A program made the position numbers and the translations under genes. DNA of 64,000 nt from Coniella vitis (taxonomy: Eukaryota; Ascomycota; Sordariomycetes; Diaporthales; Schizoparmaceae), in the NCBI GenBank assembly GCA_011317545.1, contig WUJK01000002.1:744001-808000 (forward strand), read 5' to 3'. Shown here in pieces: positions 47,826 to 59,400 of this stretch (position 1 is the stretch's first letter; every line of letters starts with the position of its first letter). Below the pieces are notes generated by a model, which did no database searches, was not told where the DNA came from, and saw nothing but the letters and a program-made list of their open reading frames with translations.

Positions 47826-48821
47826 TAAAAGCGCTTGCTTCGGACACTCTACAAATATGAAGCAATAGTCCTCCCCATGGGCATCAACTCTCCCACAAGC
47901 CTCGTCGCCAGGCCCCCCCGACAGCGACCAAAAGGGCCTATGAATCACACGGTCTTTCAGAACGTGCCACACTATACCTACGTACCTCGGCCCACGTCAA
48001 AGGGTGCATGATATGTGTGAAATGTCACCAGTCACGCATCCTTCGAATCTGGCGTTTGGCCTTCGGTTCGATCTCTGTTGTCGCGACTCGAGGATAGTGC
48101 GAGCAGCACGTAGCGCATTCGTTCAATGCGTTGTGCCGCCTATCAGTGCGACGCGCGCTGCTCGACCCGGAATGCTAAGTTGGTGGTTTCGGCCTATCTT
48201 CCAGGGCTCTGGCCTTTACCTGCTGGCCTGCTGCAACCCAGGCTCTTATTCTCGACATTGGATGAAAGGCATGAACTCTGAGGCGTCCTGATGACCATGC
48301 TCAATTATCCCTCACGTCATTTGCAGTTATAACAAATCCACCACATTGTTCAAAATCAATTTTGCAGCGCTCATACAATCAGACACATCTTTGCACAGTC
48401 AAATGATCCTCTAGTGTCTCCTCCTCGGGTCCGGGCGTGCATTCCTTAACCTTCCTCTTACTCGTCGTCATCCCTCAAAGAAAGCACAGCCTACTCATGA
48501 TCAGGCTCCAGAGAAGATGCATACAGGCTCCTTATCTAACACGACCTGAACTGTCCGTCTACCCGCCTGTATTCTTCTATTTGTGCAGAGTTTGGCTCTT
48601 CTCCCTTCTTTCTTCTCTTTCGCCTCGTAGCTGAAAATAGCTACGTAAACGTACGACTCGCACTCCCTTGTCCATTTCATAGCTATTTTCCTGTCTTGTA
48701 AGGACTGTCCACCCCACCCCCCATTTTTCCCCCATCCAAGAGAAGTGTGTCATGTCCTCTCATCCTTACTCATATTGTGCGGCCCTGCTCTGTCTTCGAT
48801 TCCAGGATCTTTCCTGATTTT
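47826..48821. other. Intergenic
   Basis: About 1 kb; no supported gene. The 48650-48820 part is C/T-rich. Confidence 0.4.
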
Positions 48822-49262
48822 CTATAGCTCGTTCTTGTCCCTGCCGAATACCTTAACAAGGTCTTTGTTCCGCCCATCCTTGGTAACGGCCAGGTATCGC
48901 CAGCCCGCTAGCCCTTCCTTTTGCATATCTTTTTCTATAATCGTTCTGATTGCTCCGGGCGTGGTTTTCTCTTCGTTTCCAGTAGTAACCCGAGAAATAT
49001 TAGCTGGACAAAATGGTTTATCCCTTGCCGAAGAAAGTGCGGGTGTTGATTCAGCTGGAGAGCTTTGCCGGGTTCGCAGCGCGGCGGTATACGAGGGTCC
49101 GTTAACCTGGGTGTTCACGGGTTTGTCTTGAGTTACTTTGATCTCTTTGTGTAGCTCTTTAAGTTCTTCTCGTACATCTAGTAGGTCGTTCCGAGCGCTC
49201 GTAAGCTCCGAGTTTACTCGGACCAGTTGTTCCTACAGCAAAGCAAGCGGTCAAATACAACA
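48822..49262 (-). pseudogene. LINE (Tad-like) ORF1/gag-type fragment
   Basis: On the - strand a continuous frame of about 146 codons reads as a coiled-coil segment (EQLVRVNSELTSARNDLLD, REELKELHKEI) followed by AIRTIIEKDMQKEGLAGWRY and LAVTKDGRNKDLVKVFGRDK, then a stop. This order, a coiled coil plus a conserved WRxxAVxKDxRNxxxxKxxxRD-type block, is characteristic of ORF1 of Tad-type fungal LINEs. No reverse transcriptase follows, so it is a truncated relic. The 5' edge coincides with a CTGTAG that could be a splice acceptor, so a domesticated exon cannot be excluded. Confidence 0.5.
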
Positions 49263-50654
49263 ACAATGCTGCCACGAGGGGCATACAAAGCAACAATGAC
49301 GGTGCTTCAAAGCACTATACGATATCTTGATCCTTACTACTCAACGGCAATATCACTATTTTCAGAACAATGGCATACCCACACACACAAACCAGTTTGA
49401 AACAGAGACCCTTTATCAACTCTTGAATCAATGGACCAGCGTGGAGTAAGCAGTCTTTACGCAACTATCTCGCAACTTGGCCAGTTAACAAGCTTGAAAC
49501 AACCTTTCAAACTTTGTTCCAAAACCAGCTTTGTTGTTATTTTTGGAAAATTGATGGTTTTGTTTCTAAGCTTCGGGGACGAAGCTTACAAGGAGGGGGA
49601 TATTGTCAGAACTCAAGCTATACTTTGCTACTATACTGCGTGGAAAGCATCGGGAAACCTGCGAGGTTGGCCATATATATGGACCAGGTTGAAAAACTGG
49701 AAACTATCAACAGATGGAAAAAACTAAGTTCAGTCTACTATTTTGAATATAACCTCACAAAAAAAAAAACACCACTTATACACTGCTTAATGGGTGCGTT
49801 CTTGCATCTTGTCACATTGCCCTGTCAAACCCTGACACGTTTAACCGTTCTTATTGTAGAGAACTCTTCGTTTTAAAGAGTATGGGTAGGTATATTAATA
49901 TGCACCTAATCAAGTTCACCAACAGGTGTAGTATCACATCCCTTCTACTTGGGTTAAGTAGGTACATTATGCTGCCCCTCGAGCGAGTACCAGCGCTCGC
50001 TTTAGAACCCAACAAGACTCGCGCACCTTCTTAAGGTCCTTTGCTGTCTATTGGGTCAGGATACTCCCCACGTCTTCTGGACTCTGTAACGCTACTCAAT
50101 GGAATCCGGAGTCAGGGAGTTAGTAGCACCAAATCACATGTTGAAGATATCCTATGCCGTTTCCGCTAATAGTTGAGTCAACCTACTCCCATAAGTGCCT
50201 TAGTACCAACACTATGATTACAGGGGTACCTAGGTAGTCTACATCTATGGCTGGTATTCGGGCAATTTGTGATTCCCGAGAAGAATAGAAGGGCAGGAGC
50301 AGAGCGATTTATACCTACCTAGGTTATTTGAAATACCCGAGCAGCAGTAGCTAATAACAATAGCAGCAGTAGCTAATAACAATAGCAGCAGTAGCTAATA
50401 ACAATAAAGGCCGGAAACGAGACGCACAACAGACCAAGCATCGCCATTCCGAATACGATAGACAATCCCTAGAAGCAGCATACCAATCGAGTCTTATACT
50501 AATCCGGTCATACGAAGACGATACGACTATCAAAGTAGCGCAGTGAAGCTACGGGCCAAGGTACGCTATACTACTTAAGTTATATCGATGATTCATAGAA
50601 GAAATTTCCAGATCCGATGTAGATTTGCTGATAGAACCGTTCTCTATATAATAG
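49263..50654. other. Intergenic, upstream of the protease gene
   Basis: About 1.4 kb. It contains a TACCTAGGTA palindrome at 50227 and the 22-bp triple repeat at 50340-50405. No ORF is supported. Confidence 0.45.
50340..50405. repeat. 22-bp tandem repeat, 3 copies
   Basis: The unit AGCAGCAGTAGCTAATAACAAT repeats perfectly three times (50340-50361, 50362-50383, 50384-50405). It lies about 250 bp upstream of the protease ATG. Confidence 0.9.
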
Positions 50655-52535
50655 ATGGCCTCTTTCTCCTCTCCTCGTCTCTTCTCCTCCCCAAGCAAAG
50701 TCCGTGAACTATCCAAACGTCGTTTGGTCTCTTCCGAATCTGCTCCGGGTTCCCCCCTATCAAAGCGCACGCGCCAGCATTTCCGAACAGCATCCCTCGA
50801 GCTCACCTTATTAGGCCTAGACGGCGCCTTTGTCGAACAGATGGAAGGAGACGCGCCATACAAGCCTTGCCAGGAAGAGGCAGAGGATTACTACCATGGC
50901 TTGGCCGGTGAGCCCCGACTTGTGGCGCGGACCAGCACCCAGCGTTGGACTAAAACGAGGTCGGAATGGGGCCCACCCAAGAAAAGATATGGGCCTATCC
51001 AACAAGGCGATGAGATCGCCAAGAAATGGTCCAAGAAAATTACACTGGATATAGTTCAGATTTTGCAGGACGACGGCTGCCCGTGGAGTTTTGCAGTGCC
51101 CGTAAAAATCGGGCTAGAAGGGGAGCTATACAATACCTTGCTGATTGGAGTCACCAAAAAAAGCCTAGAATGGGAGAAAGGAATCAAAATCGCGACAAAA
51201 TGCCTCAAAGTCCTAAGGAGTGCCACAATCAACGACATCCAGGTAGAAATTTGCGAGCTCTCCTATTACCCCTTGGCCGCATCAGCAGATATCGATCACC
51301 ATATCGACTCGGCTGCCTGGAAAGACGATTTTCGACGCCTTACGAATAAAGCCGCCTTACCCTTAACGTCCAGCGTCGGATACCCCATAAGCTACGCATC
51401 CACAAGGGAAACCGAGGGCACACTTGGTCTGCATTTGCGGCTCGGCGACGATCCCACGACTACGGCAGTATATGGGCTCACATGCCGACATGTCGTTTGT
51501 GACGACCGCCACCCAGATGAAGCGTACCGACCAGGCGTACGCTTGGTACAGCCGCATATCAATGCTAACCAGAACACGTTCGAAGGGTGCCTTTACCGCT
51601 TACGGGACCGTCAGGAAACACTAGATGGTTGGATTGAATCCCTGCAAACCAAGCAGTCCAGATACATTGAGTGGTATTCGACTGACCCAAGTCTAAGCCA
51701 CCGAAATATTACAGAGAAGGAGCAACAAAATCTGAATGCTTTGCGTCCAGCGGCCAAATACAACAGAAAAGTACTGGAAGTTTGTGAAGCAGTCAATAAT
51801 AAGAGTTCTAGGCTGATTGGGCATCTTGCCTACCATCCGCCTAGGGCACTCTCGACCAGAAGTCTAGGCTACTTGACGGATTGGGCGTTGGTCGCACTGG
51901 ACCTCGACAAATTTCCCGGTGGGCCAGCAAACAAAGTCTTCCTCGGTGAGGACTCCGGTGGGCCAGCAAACAAAGTCTTCCTCGGTGAGGACTCAGGCCA
52001 CTTTAACCCTGAGTATGTGGAGAATCAGTACTTGCAGTTGCATTTGCCTACCACGGATACCACACACAAGCCTATCAGAGGCCTTGTCGCAATGCGAGGC
52101 GGCCGGAGTGGCTTCAAATTTGGTAGGCGTAATGCTATCGAAGCCGTCATACGCCAGCCTGATAATAATGGGCTACAGTATCTCGCTTGGGAAATGCTGG
52201 TGGTGCCGGAAAATACGGACGGTGCCTTCTCTCAGCGCGGTGATTCGGGTTCAGCCGTTTTCGATATCAATGGAGAGGTGATAGGAATACTTACGGCTAG
52301 CGTCCATAATTCCTCATCATCTAACTGGAGGGGTGTCCCGGGCAGGCCACGGGCTGTGACAAGCCACCCTGGGGGCAATATCCTTCCTGGGGATGCGGCC
52401 CAGGGACAAGACGCGGCCGAGGGAGAAGACGCTCCCTCGTGGAGCTTAGGATGCGACATCAGCTTTGTCGCGCCAATTCGATGGGTACTTGACGATATTG
52501 AACATTTCACTGGCCTTAAGGCTTGTCTGGCCTAG
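50655..52535 (+). CDS. Trypsin-like serine protease, intracellular fungal type
   Basis: Single exon, 626 aa, starting at ATG 50655. There is no signal peptide; the N-terminus is basic and Ser-rich (RLFSSPSKVRELSKRRLVSS). A conserved-looking domain (about 60-230, with WSFAVPVKIGLEGELYNTLL) precedes the chymotrypsin-fold protease region (about 240-620). The catalytic triad is visible: His279 in TCRHVVC, Asp409 in LTDWALVALD, and Ser531 in QRGDSGSAVFDING. An exact 39-bp in-frame duplication gives GGPANKVFLGEDS twice, just after the Asp. All three residues are intact and the frame is open, so it is probably active. Substrate is unknown. The neighbouring TPR relic suggests an NLR/STAND setting; that is inference. 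Confidence 0.82.
   Translation: MASFSSPRLFSSPSKVRELSKRRLVSSESAPGSPLSKRTRQHFRTASLELTLLGLDGAFVEQMEGDAPYKPCQEEAEDYYHGLAGEPRLVARTSTQRWTKTRSEWGPPKKRYGPIQQGDEIAKKWSKKITLDIVQILQDDGCPWSFAVPVKIGLEGELYNTLLIGVTKKSLEWEKGIKIATKCLKVLRSATINDIQVEICELSYYPLAASADIDHHIDSAAWKDDFRRLTNKAALPLTSSVGYPISYASTRETEGTLGLHLRLGDDPTTTAVYGLTCRHVVCDDRHPDEAYRPGVRLVQPHINANQNTFEGCLYRLRDRQETLDGWIESLQTKQSRYIEWYSTDPSLSHRNITEKEQQNLNALRPAAKYNRKVLEVCEAVNNKSSRLIGHLAYHPPRALSTRSLGYLTDWALVALDLDKFPGGPANKVFLGEDSGGPANKVFLGEDSGHFNPEYVENQYLQLHLPTTDTTHKPIRGLVAMRGGRSGFKFGRRNAIEAVIRQPDNNGLQYLAWEMLVVPENTDGAFSQRGDSGSAVFDINGEVIGILTASVHNSSSSNWRGVPGRPRAVTSHPGGNILPGDAAQGQDAAEGEDAPSWSLGCDISFVAPIRWVLDDIEHFTGLKACLA
51918..51995 (+). repeat. 39-bp in-frame tandem duplication inside the protease
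   Basis: Units at 51918-51956 and 51957-51995 are identical except for the last base (C versus A), which is silent (Ser). The near-perfect identity implies a recent event. Confidence 0.95.
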
Positions 52536-52599
52536 TGCTAAAGAAGCACTTATATGGGAGAGTGGGGATATAGATTTATGGACTGGACGGACTACTATT

Positions 52600-53290
52600 A
52601 TGCGTTGGTGACAAAGGGTATACATTTCTAGACCTGGAAGGTGGCTGGCGGCCTTTTGCACCTTGTTGTCAAAGAACTCTCTTACCGAATCTTTGTCCGC
52701 TTCCAGCCTGCTGAGGACTTGTAGTAGGTCAATTGCTTTTGCACTCTTGTCTGTTTGTGCGTAGCAACCGGCCAGCATGAGAATGCCATGGAGTGTATCC
52801 AGATGATTTGGTCCAAGGAGTTGCTCTTGTTCAGTGTTTACCTCGATTATACTTTCGATAGCTTCAAATGAAGAACCGCTGTTTAAAACAAGCCTGCGCA
52901 AAAGCCTATTGTGTCCTAAGGGTGGACGGATATCTCGAGCCTAATATATCCTTTCTCGACTCCCAAACAGATTTCAAAAGACGGTGTGCATCTTTGTTTC
53001 GATCCTACCGCAGATAGTTGACGACTCCAAGATTCTGCTTGCAGCGCAATATTGAAGGATGGTCATCTTTGAGCTGGATGGCATGCTTGTCAAGAATTTC
53101 TTGCCACAGACCCTCGGCAGCTTCAAACTCACCCTGCTTGGAATGTGTATTTGCCAGCTCATCCATGACCGTAATTATATCCGGGTGGCCTTTTGGGAGA
53201 ACAGCTTCCAGCTCGTCTCTAGCCCCGCGAAACAGCTTCTCTGCCTTGTGATACTCTCTGAGACTATACCAGACCACATCAAGTCCAGCC
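52600..53290 (-). pseudogene. Broken TPR protein (kinesin-light-chain-type repeats)
   Basis: On the - strand, TPR units read in order with interruptions: YHKAEKLFRGARDELEAVL, GEFEAAEGLWQEILDKHAI, then an in-frame stop, DAHRLLKSVWESRKDILGSR, a second stop and frameshift, then SFEAIESIIEVNTEQEQLLG and SAKAIDLLQVL. The units carry the HPD/YPS/HLDTL pattern of the TPR arrays at the C-terminus of fungal NLR/STAND proteins. No NACHT/NB-ARC ATPase is found upstream within about 1.3 kb. It converges on the protease gene, leaving only tens of bases between the two. Confidence 0.72.
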
Positions 53291-53299
53291 TACAAAGAT

Positions 53300-54598
53300 T
53301 TTTTTGCCTTTGTTACTTCTCCTACATTTCTGCACCTATCGATCCTGGTGGTTAGTAGCTGCAGACCGGCCTAGAGGTCGATTTCCCCCAAGTGTTTAGT
53401 ATCTTATATCTAGCGGCTAAAGCGTGGTCTGTGAGTTCTTATAGGGTGATTAGTTATCGGCGTGGAAGTCCAAGATTTTTATCGAGGCTATGCGTTATCG
53501 TGGCCTAGTCGGTTGGTGGCGAGCGCGTATTTAATGGTTGCTCGGACTGCTGCTAGATTCGGTGCCTATAGAGATCGATCCGATGCTGATATTCCTCGCC
53601 GAAGGTAATATAGTGGCAATCATTATAGTAGGGCTTTGAGAGGCTGTGCGCAATTCGCCCAGTTATTCCTTTTGTCCAGTATATTATATATATATAACGA
53701 CACTTTTTTCCTAATCACTTTGATATATGGTCCGATAATACTATACGTAGATTCGCGTTGTTCAATTTGTATGACGGTGTTTGCAGTCCGCTTGATTTAT
53801 ACTTAACGTGATAAGCAAATACGGTGTTAAGCTGCTAATAAACAACTTCTCGGTCTTGCAGCTGTGAAGTCATCTACGAACTATGCCTTTTGAATGTAAA
53901 TTTTATATGCGTTGTATCATTCGATTGTAATGATCCTTGCCTGAATCCCGGATTCTGGAAGTCTCTGTGAATTGTATGTTAGCAGGTGGGGAAGTATTAC
54001 CTTTAAGTCTTCGTACGTTATCGAGCAATATCAAGTGTTACAAGTGATCAAGAGGGATTACCTTATCATATGAAATGATACTTAGATTCACAACTGAAGA
54101 CTACAAGGAAAACTATCTAATAGCTAGGAAATCCATCGTCCTTATATCCTTCCGTTGTAGACTGCTATTCCCTGAATAGATGCTTGGATCATCTGGATCT
54201 CAATGATCCTAATGAGCCGTTCTGCTGGATCATCAATGATCCTAATGATCCATTCTTGATTGGTCGGATTATCTATTTCTTGTCCATTATGTCATCCGTT
54301 ACTTATGTAAGAGATCCTCATCGGTCCGTTGAGGTTCCGATTTGCTGGCATATGGTTGCGCTGGCCTGTTCCTGCGCTTATACCTTGATGAGATGTGAAT
54401 GGGGATTTATATGGAAACTCATTAGTCGACGGTCTTTTCAGACTTTAAACCCTTCCTACTCAGTAAAGCGTCAGAATGCTAACATAACTACATATTCTAT
54501 ATATAGTAGGGCTGACATAATGGCTTTCAGGGTTAGGGTCAAAGCCCATTGTCACACAGCTATTCATAAATCACCCGAAAACCTTGCATTTCAACAAC
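53300..54598. other. Intergenic, AT-leaning, possibly RIP-affected
   Basis: No open frame is supported. AT-rich patches (53680-53720, 53790-54130) suggest decayed repeats. Imperfect direct repeats of AATGATCCTAATGATCC type occur near 54203-54250. Confidence 0.4.
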
Positions 54599-54696
54599 GG
54601 CAAGATGGCCGAGTTGGTTATGGCGCCAGGTTAAGGTCACCTTAACACCAATTCCTGGTGGAGCAATCCTCCTGGGTTCAAGTCCCAGTCTTGTCA
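54599..54696 (+). tRNA. tRNA-Leu (anticodon AAG), with a 16-nt intron
   Basis: It begins GGCAAGATGGCCGAGTTGG and ends TCTTGTC plus discriminator A. Acceptor stem GGCAAGA pairs TCTTGTC (one G-U). The anticodon stem is CCAGG/CCTGG with loop TTAAGG, giving AAG. The intron sits one base 3' of the anticodon and contains CCTTAA, able to pair with the anticodon loop as in typical pre-tRNA-Leu. A long variable arm and the T arm CTGGG-TTCAAGT-CCCAG are complete. The mature length is about 82 nt. Confidence 0.95.
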
Positions 54697-54719
54697 GAGT
54701 GTAGCCAGTCGTCTGGTTC

Positions 54720-54734
54720 TTTTTGCTTTTTTTT
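54720..54734 (+). terminator. Pol III terminator of tRNA-Leu
   Basis: T5 at 54720-54724 and T8 at 54727-54734 follow the tRNA 3' end by about 24 nt. They also lie just beyond the stop codon of the convergent monooxygenase gene. Confidence 0.7.
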
Positions 54735-54746
54735 CTTGGTCCTCCT

Positions 54747-56437
54747 TCACTCCCCTTTGCCTCTCTTGCCGTCATTGGCCATCGTCCAAGAAGTCCGGGT
54801 GCCTCCTTGGTGGCCGACGGCGCCAAACTCGAGGCCCCTGGTGAACGTTTTGGTTGAACACAGCCAGGTCAACAGGGTGTCGGAGATGAAGCCCTTCCTT
54901 TCGTCCCACGGGTCGACCTTGGCCTTTCGGGGTAAACGATCGTGGGCCATGACGAAATAGGTTGAATTCATGCCAATGATCGGTTCAGAGCGTAGGGTGT
55001 TGCGGTCCTGCACGACAGGAGTGACGGTTGCAGCACCAATTTTTTGCATGTGCTTGATGATGCGCATCATCATACGCAGGCATGCATCACTGCCGAGGGT
55101 CCAAGCCATGTTGGTATAGCCAACGACCATGGCCGCTGCGGGGGATGTTAGTAGACCAGGAAATGGGAACACCAATGGAGCATGAGAAGAGCGGAATGAT
55201 GACTTGTTAAGAAGGGGCAACGTACCATTAGGTAGACCTTCGAGCATGAAGCCGCGCCATGCAAACTGATCCGCTACCTTGATCTTTCGGCCGTCGACCG
55301 TTAGATCGACACCACCCAGGATAAGAACTCGAAGACCAGTGGCTGTGACAATCATGTCTGCGTCGAGATGCTTGCCACCTTTGGTTTGAATGCCAGTCTC
55401 GGTAACCGTTTCGATATAGTCCGTGACCACATCAGTGTTCGGTTGCTTGAGAGCATCGAAAAAGTCACCGTCCGGACAGACGCAGAGACGCTGATCCCAG
55501 GGGTTGTAGCGAGGTGTGAAGTGAGGGTCAACGGGGATACCGGAGCCCTTGAGCATTTTATCCATGCGGCGGATGAGGACTCGACGGACAAACAAGGGGA
55601 ACGCGAAACAGAGAAAGCGAACAAAGGACTGAAAAATGATGTCCTTCCAAAAGTTGACGTGATCCGCGAACCACTTTGGCAGCACGCGGCGGAGCAGCAA
55701 GATGTGGGCTGGAGCGGACGGCAGGGGCACGACATAGGTCGGGCTTCTCTGCAGCATCGTCACGCTGGCAGCTGTCTTGGCTAGGACCGGCAGCAGTGTA
55801 ACGGCAGTGGCCCCGGAGCCGACAATGACAATACGCTTGTTGGCGTAATCGAGGTCACGAGGCCAGAACTGGGGATGCACCACTTGGCCGCCAAACTGAT
55901 CAATGTTTGGGATTTCGGCCTGGAGAGGCGTGGCGTAATCGTAGTAGCCGCTGCATACAAACATGAAGGTCGAGTACAAGCTACGTGTAGCCTTGCCGCC
56001 GTCCACATCGACCTGGATGGTCCACCTGTTGTCGGGGGTCGACCAGTGAGCACCCGTCACTTTGTGGCGGAACTGGATGTGGTTGTCGATGCCAGCCGAG
56101 GCGGCAGACTGCTCGAGATACTGCTGAATCTGCGGGCCGTGCTGGAAAGAATCAAACAGATAACACGTCAGGGTAGCCATCGACCGAGTACATCCAAGAG
56201 GTAAACACTAACTGCAATCTCCTTGTTGGAGCTCCAAGGCCGCCAGCGGAAGCCAAAACCGGTGAGATAGGAATCGGAGCGCAGGCCTGGGTACTTGAAA
56301 AAGTCCCAGGTACCGCCTATTGCGTCGCGGGCTTCGAGCACGGTGTAGCGGGCACCAGACATTTCAGTCTGGACCTTGTGGGCGGCGTTGATGCCGGATG
56401 CACCCGCGCCGATGATGACCACATCGTACTCGTCCAT
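54747..56437 (-). CDS. Flavin-containing / Baeyer-Villiger-type monooxygenase
   Basis: Three exons: 56437..56213, 56141..55226 and 55135..54747, giving 509 aa. Introns have GTTAGT and GTACGT donors and clear CTGAC/CTAAC branch points; joins read NKEIAHGPQIQQYLEQ and EGLPNAAMVVGYTNMAW. The FAD motif GAGASG is at residues 10-15, the NADPH motif GSGATA at about 183-188, and between them lies FGGQVVHPQFWP (158-169), which fits the type I Baeyer-Villiger fingerprint FxGxxxHxxxW. A basic membrane-proximal-looking segment (about 225-260) is typical of EthA-like members. It would use NADPH and O2 to oxygenate ketones, sulfides or similar. Substrate is unknown. Confidence 0.9.
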
Positions 56438-59400
56438 TGCTGTGATAAGAACACGGCGTGTTCCGAGTCGTAGAGGGACTCTCGGTAGTTGTAGTGCTGC
56501 AACCGTGGGTTTTGTTCAGAAATCCGACCTCAACGGCACGCTTGAAAGCTGTGAAGCAACAAAGACGAGGAGAAAGGCCGGAGCAAATACCTCTGCTGAG
56601 CTGGAGCCTCGAGGGCAGAAGGGAAATAGTCGGTGAGGTCACAGACTACCGAGGTATAAGTAGTTTTTGCCAGGCGGTAGAAAAGTCGTGATTGTTTCTT
56701 TTTGCAAACACGGTTTGTTCTTGCACATACAGCCACGGGCTCTGTGTTTCGAGAACTTGATAGCGCCGACATGGACGGAGGATGTGGAAGCTCCCAGGTG
56801 GAGTTGACAACAAGTGGCTCGCGGTGCGATTGGGTGAAACGCATGTGCTCGAGAGCCCGCGCGGCGGGGGACGCTTGGGACGAAGCAATGATTACCAGTT
56901 ACGGCAAGTAAACCGGGTCGCCACATGTTGATTGACCGCCGGCAGTGGCTCAGAATAAGGGTCGTGTGCTCTCGTTCTCGTTCTCGCATGCTTCCTACCT
57001 TTTTTTGTTAGCATAGCGAAGTGATGGCTGGGAAGTGAAAGCAAGCTGAGTTGCACCATGTGAAGGGTGGATGGAATGGGCAAGAGCGGTTGAAGGACTG
57101 GTGTGCAGCAAAGTACAAGTACCCGAGTACCTTGGTTGGTCAATTGAGCTTCCACAACCTTGCGCTGAAACACACCCGGCTTTTCTTCCACCTCTGGCTT
57201 CAATAGCCAATCGCTATGTGTTAGTGCTGACATTGTTTGTATACACGTTTTGTTGTACACGTATTTCATCATCTCGAGATAGCAGCGTCACCTGTGTGGA
57301 AACTTGTGATATGCTCACCATCCACATTCACAGATGTGACTTCGTCAACTCTGACCCAGAATCCGTCAGACGTTCCTGGCTGGAAATCCGCCATGATAAC
57401 CCCAGCCTGTTCTTCGGCAACAGTTGCTGGCAGGCTGCGACGACAAAACATTTTGGGCGTCAGTGTCCTTACATCTCGCGCGTGACCGGCGGATCAGGCT
57501 CAGAGCACTGCACCTGGAAAGAGGTCGTATAAACATGGACCCTGCGTTTTTACAGTGATACTTGCAGCGTGAGAACATATGGGAAGTTTCCGTTTCTGGT
57601 TTTGAGTCAAAACTCCAAGGGTCTGTCTTGACAGGGTGTCTGCAGATGGAAGACTAACTGGAGAGGAGGTAAGAGTCCGGAGATAGGCCAGAACCACAAA
57701 GCAAGCCGCGGCAATGTGCCACTTTTACGACACCAGCGTGTAGTCCTACATATGGCGGCCCTTCAGAACCTGGGTTCAAGTCCGTTGATTTCCCAGAATT
57801 TCCAGACAGCGAGCGCAACATTCCGGCCTCTGCTTCCGTAAGATGCGTTACCTCTGTACTATGGAGAGACGGTCCAGAATTCCCTCCTTTTCATTCCCCG
57901 ACTCCGTCTACTTCATCAAGACGCACTGAACATGTAAAAATGCAGCACTTCTCCACCCTTGGGCGAAGTGGGGGAGGGGAGGGGGCAGACGCCATGCATG
58001 AGCAGACATTAGCCAGGCTGGAGCGCCTCGCTGGATGGCTGCTCACTCGGTGCCAACATCCCCTTGGTTCTGGTTGTGTCGTTCTTCGAGAAGGGCAGGA
58101 TTAGCCGTGGATGCACACCTACTACATGTATACATCTCCTCATGTGTATAACACTGGAGGAATTGTTAGTACAGAAACCTGCCGATGCTGTTATGGCCCG
58201 TCAGTCGTTTGGTTAACCACCAGCAAATTGGGCATTTGTCCTATCATCTTCAGCTTCATGGCATCCCAATTGAAGTAATACCGTTCAAATCACTGGCAGT
58301 AGTATCTAGAGTGGTGTGTAGGTCATGTTTCTTGCAGATAGAGACATGCGCATGTGCAATTATGCCGAGGCCTGTTAACAATTTCCGAAGAATCACCTGA
58401 AATCGATAGAGTAAAGGAGCAGTACGTATGCATTTGGAGTACCTGGTAGGGAATTTCCCATCCTGCTGGTGGTCAGATCGAAGCATTCCGGTGATAGGTT
58501 TGTCCCTCGTTCTCCGATGGTTGTGGTGCTAGAATCTAGACAGTCTCGCTGAGTATTGCTTCTAGTGAAGCTCATGAACCTCCCAAAGAGTTTGTCAGTA
58601 CACTCAGTTGACTGAGTGGTTGTATATTCTGCGAACCGGCCTCCCTACCATTGATGAACAACTGTAGCAGAGTGTAACGTTCGTACACTGAGGAAAAGAA
58701 GATTGATTTCGATCACGGTATGGAGGCTGTGTGAACTTGATGTGAATGCGGCCGGTTTTCTGTGATTCAGACAAGGTCAGTCCGAGCATGAGAACAGTAG
58801 TTACCCAACGGAGCATTCTTTTGTGCTTGGTATAGAGACCATCAGATGCAAACACCGACAAGCTGTATTCAACGAGCCCGGCCAGAATTTGCAAGCTGAA
58901 GACGCGCCAATCGTAGCCCCGAACTTCTTCAGCCTGACCCAGAGTATACGGCAAGAGGTGTATTTTCTGTGAAAGGTGTTTTGCCAGCTTTGCCAACCTA
59001 TGCAGCAATTCACACCCGGTCTCTTGGTCTGATAGTGGCTCAAGTCAAAGCAGACCCCATTTTCTAGTTGATACTTCTAGCCGCAGCTAACATTGGCCTT
59101 CGATCAGAACGTGCCATCTTGAAGCTTGTGTTGCCATGCCCGCAAGGACCAGCTGAGGCTGCTCCCCGCGTTGTCAGGCCGCGCATAGGCCGTTGACCTG
59201 AGTGATGCTGTAAATGCGGCGTGGACACGATTTCGGGCAAGCCGAGCATCACGAGTTGGCCGCAGTAGTCGAATGGAGCGCGTTCCAACACAGTCAATTG
59301 AAGGCATTCCCCACCGCTGCACACCAATTGTTTCCTGCGTTGTGTCTTGTTCTCCGCTGGCCTCTCATGGGCGATGCACCATACCGGCTGCATGCGCGCT

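Noticed and set aside
50340..50405. Possible CRISPR-like array
   Set aside because: Units are directly adjacent with no spacers, and the organism is eukaryotic; it is a plain tandem repeat.
52446..52901. Single 151-codon - strand gene overlapping the protease 3' end
   Set aside because: Only the upstream part is TPR-like; the downstream part is antisense to the protease. It is better read as the tail of the broken TPR gene.
57760..57790. B-box-like GGGTTCAAGTCCG
   Set aside because: No A box or cloverleaf can be formed upstream.
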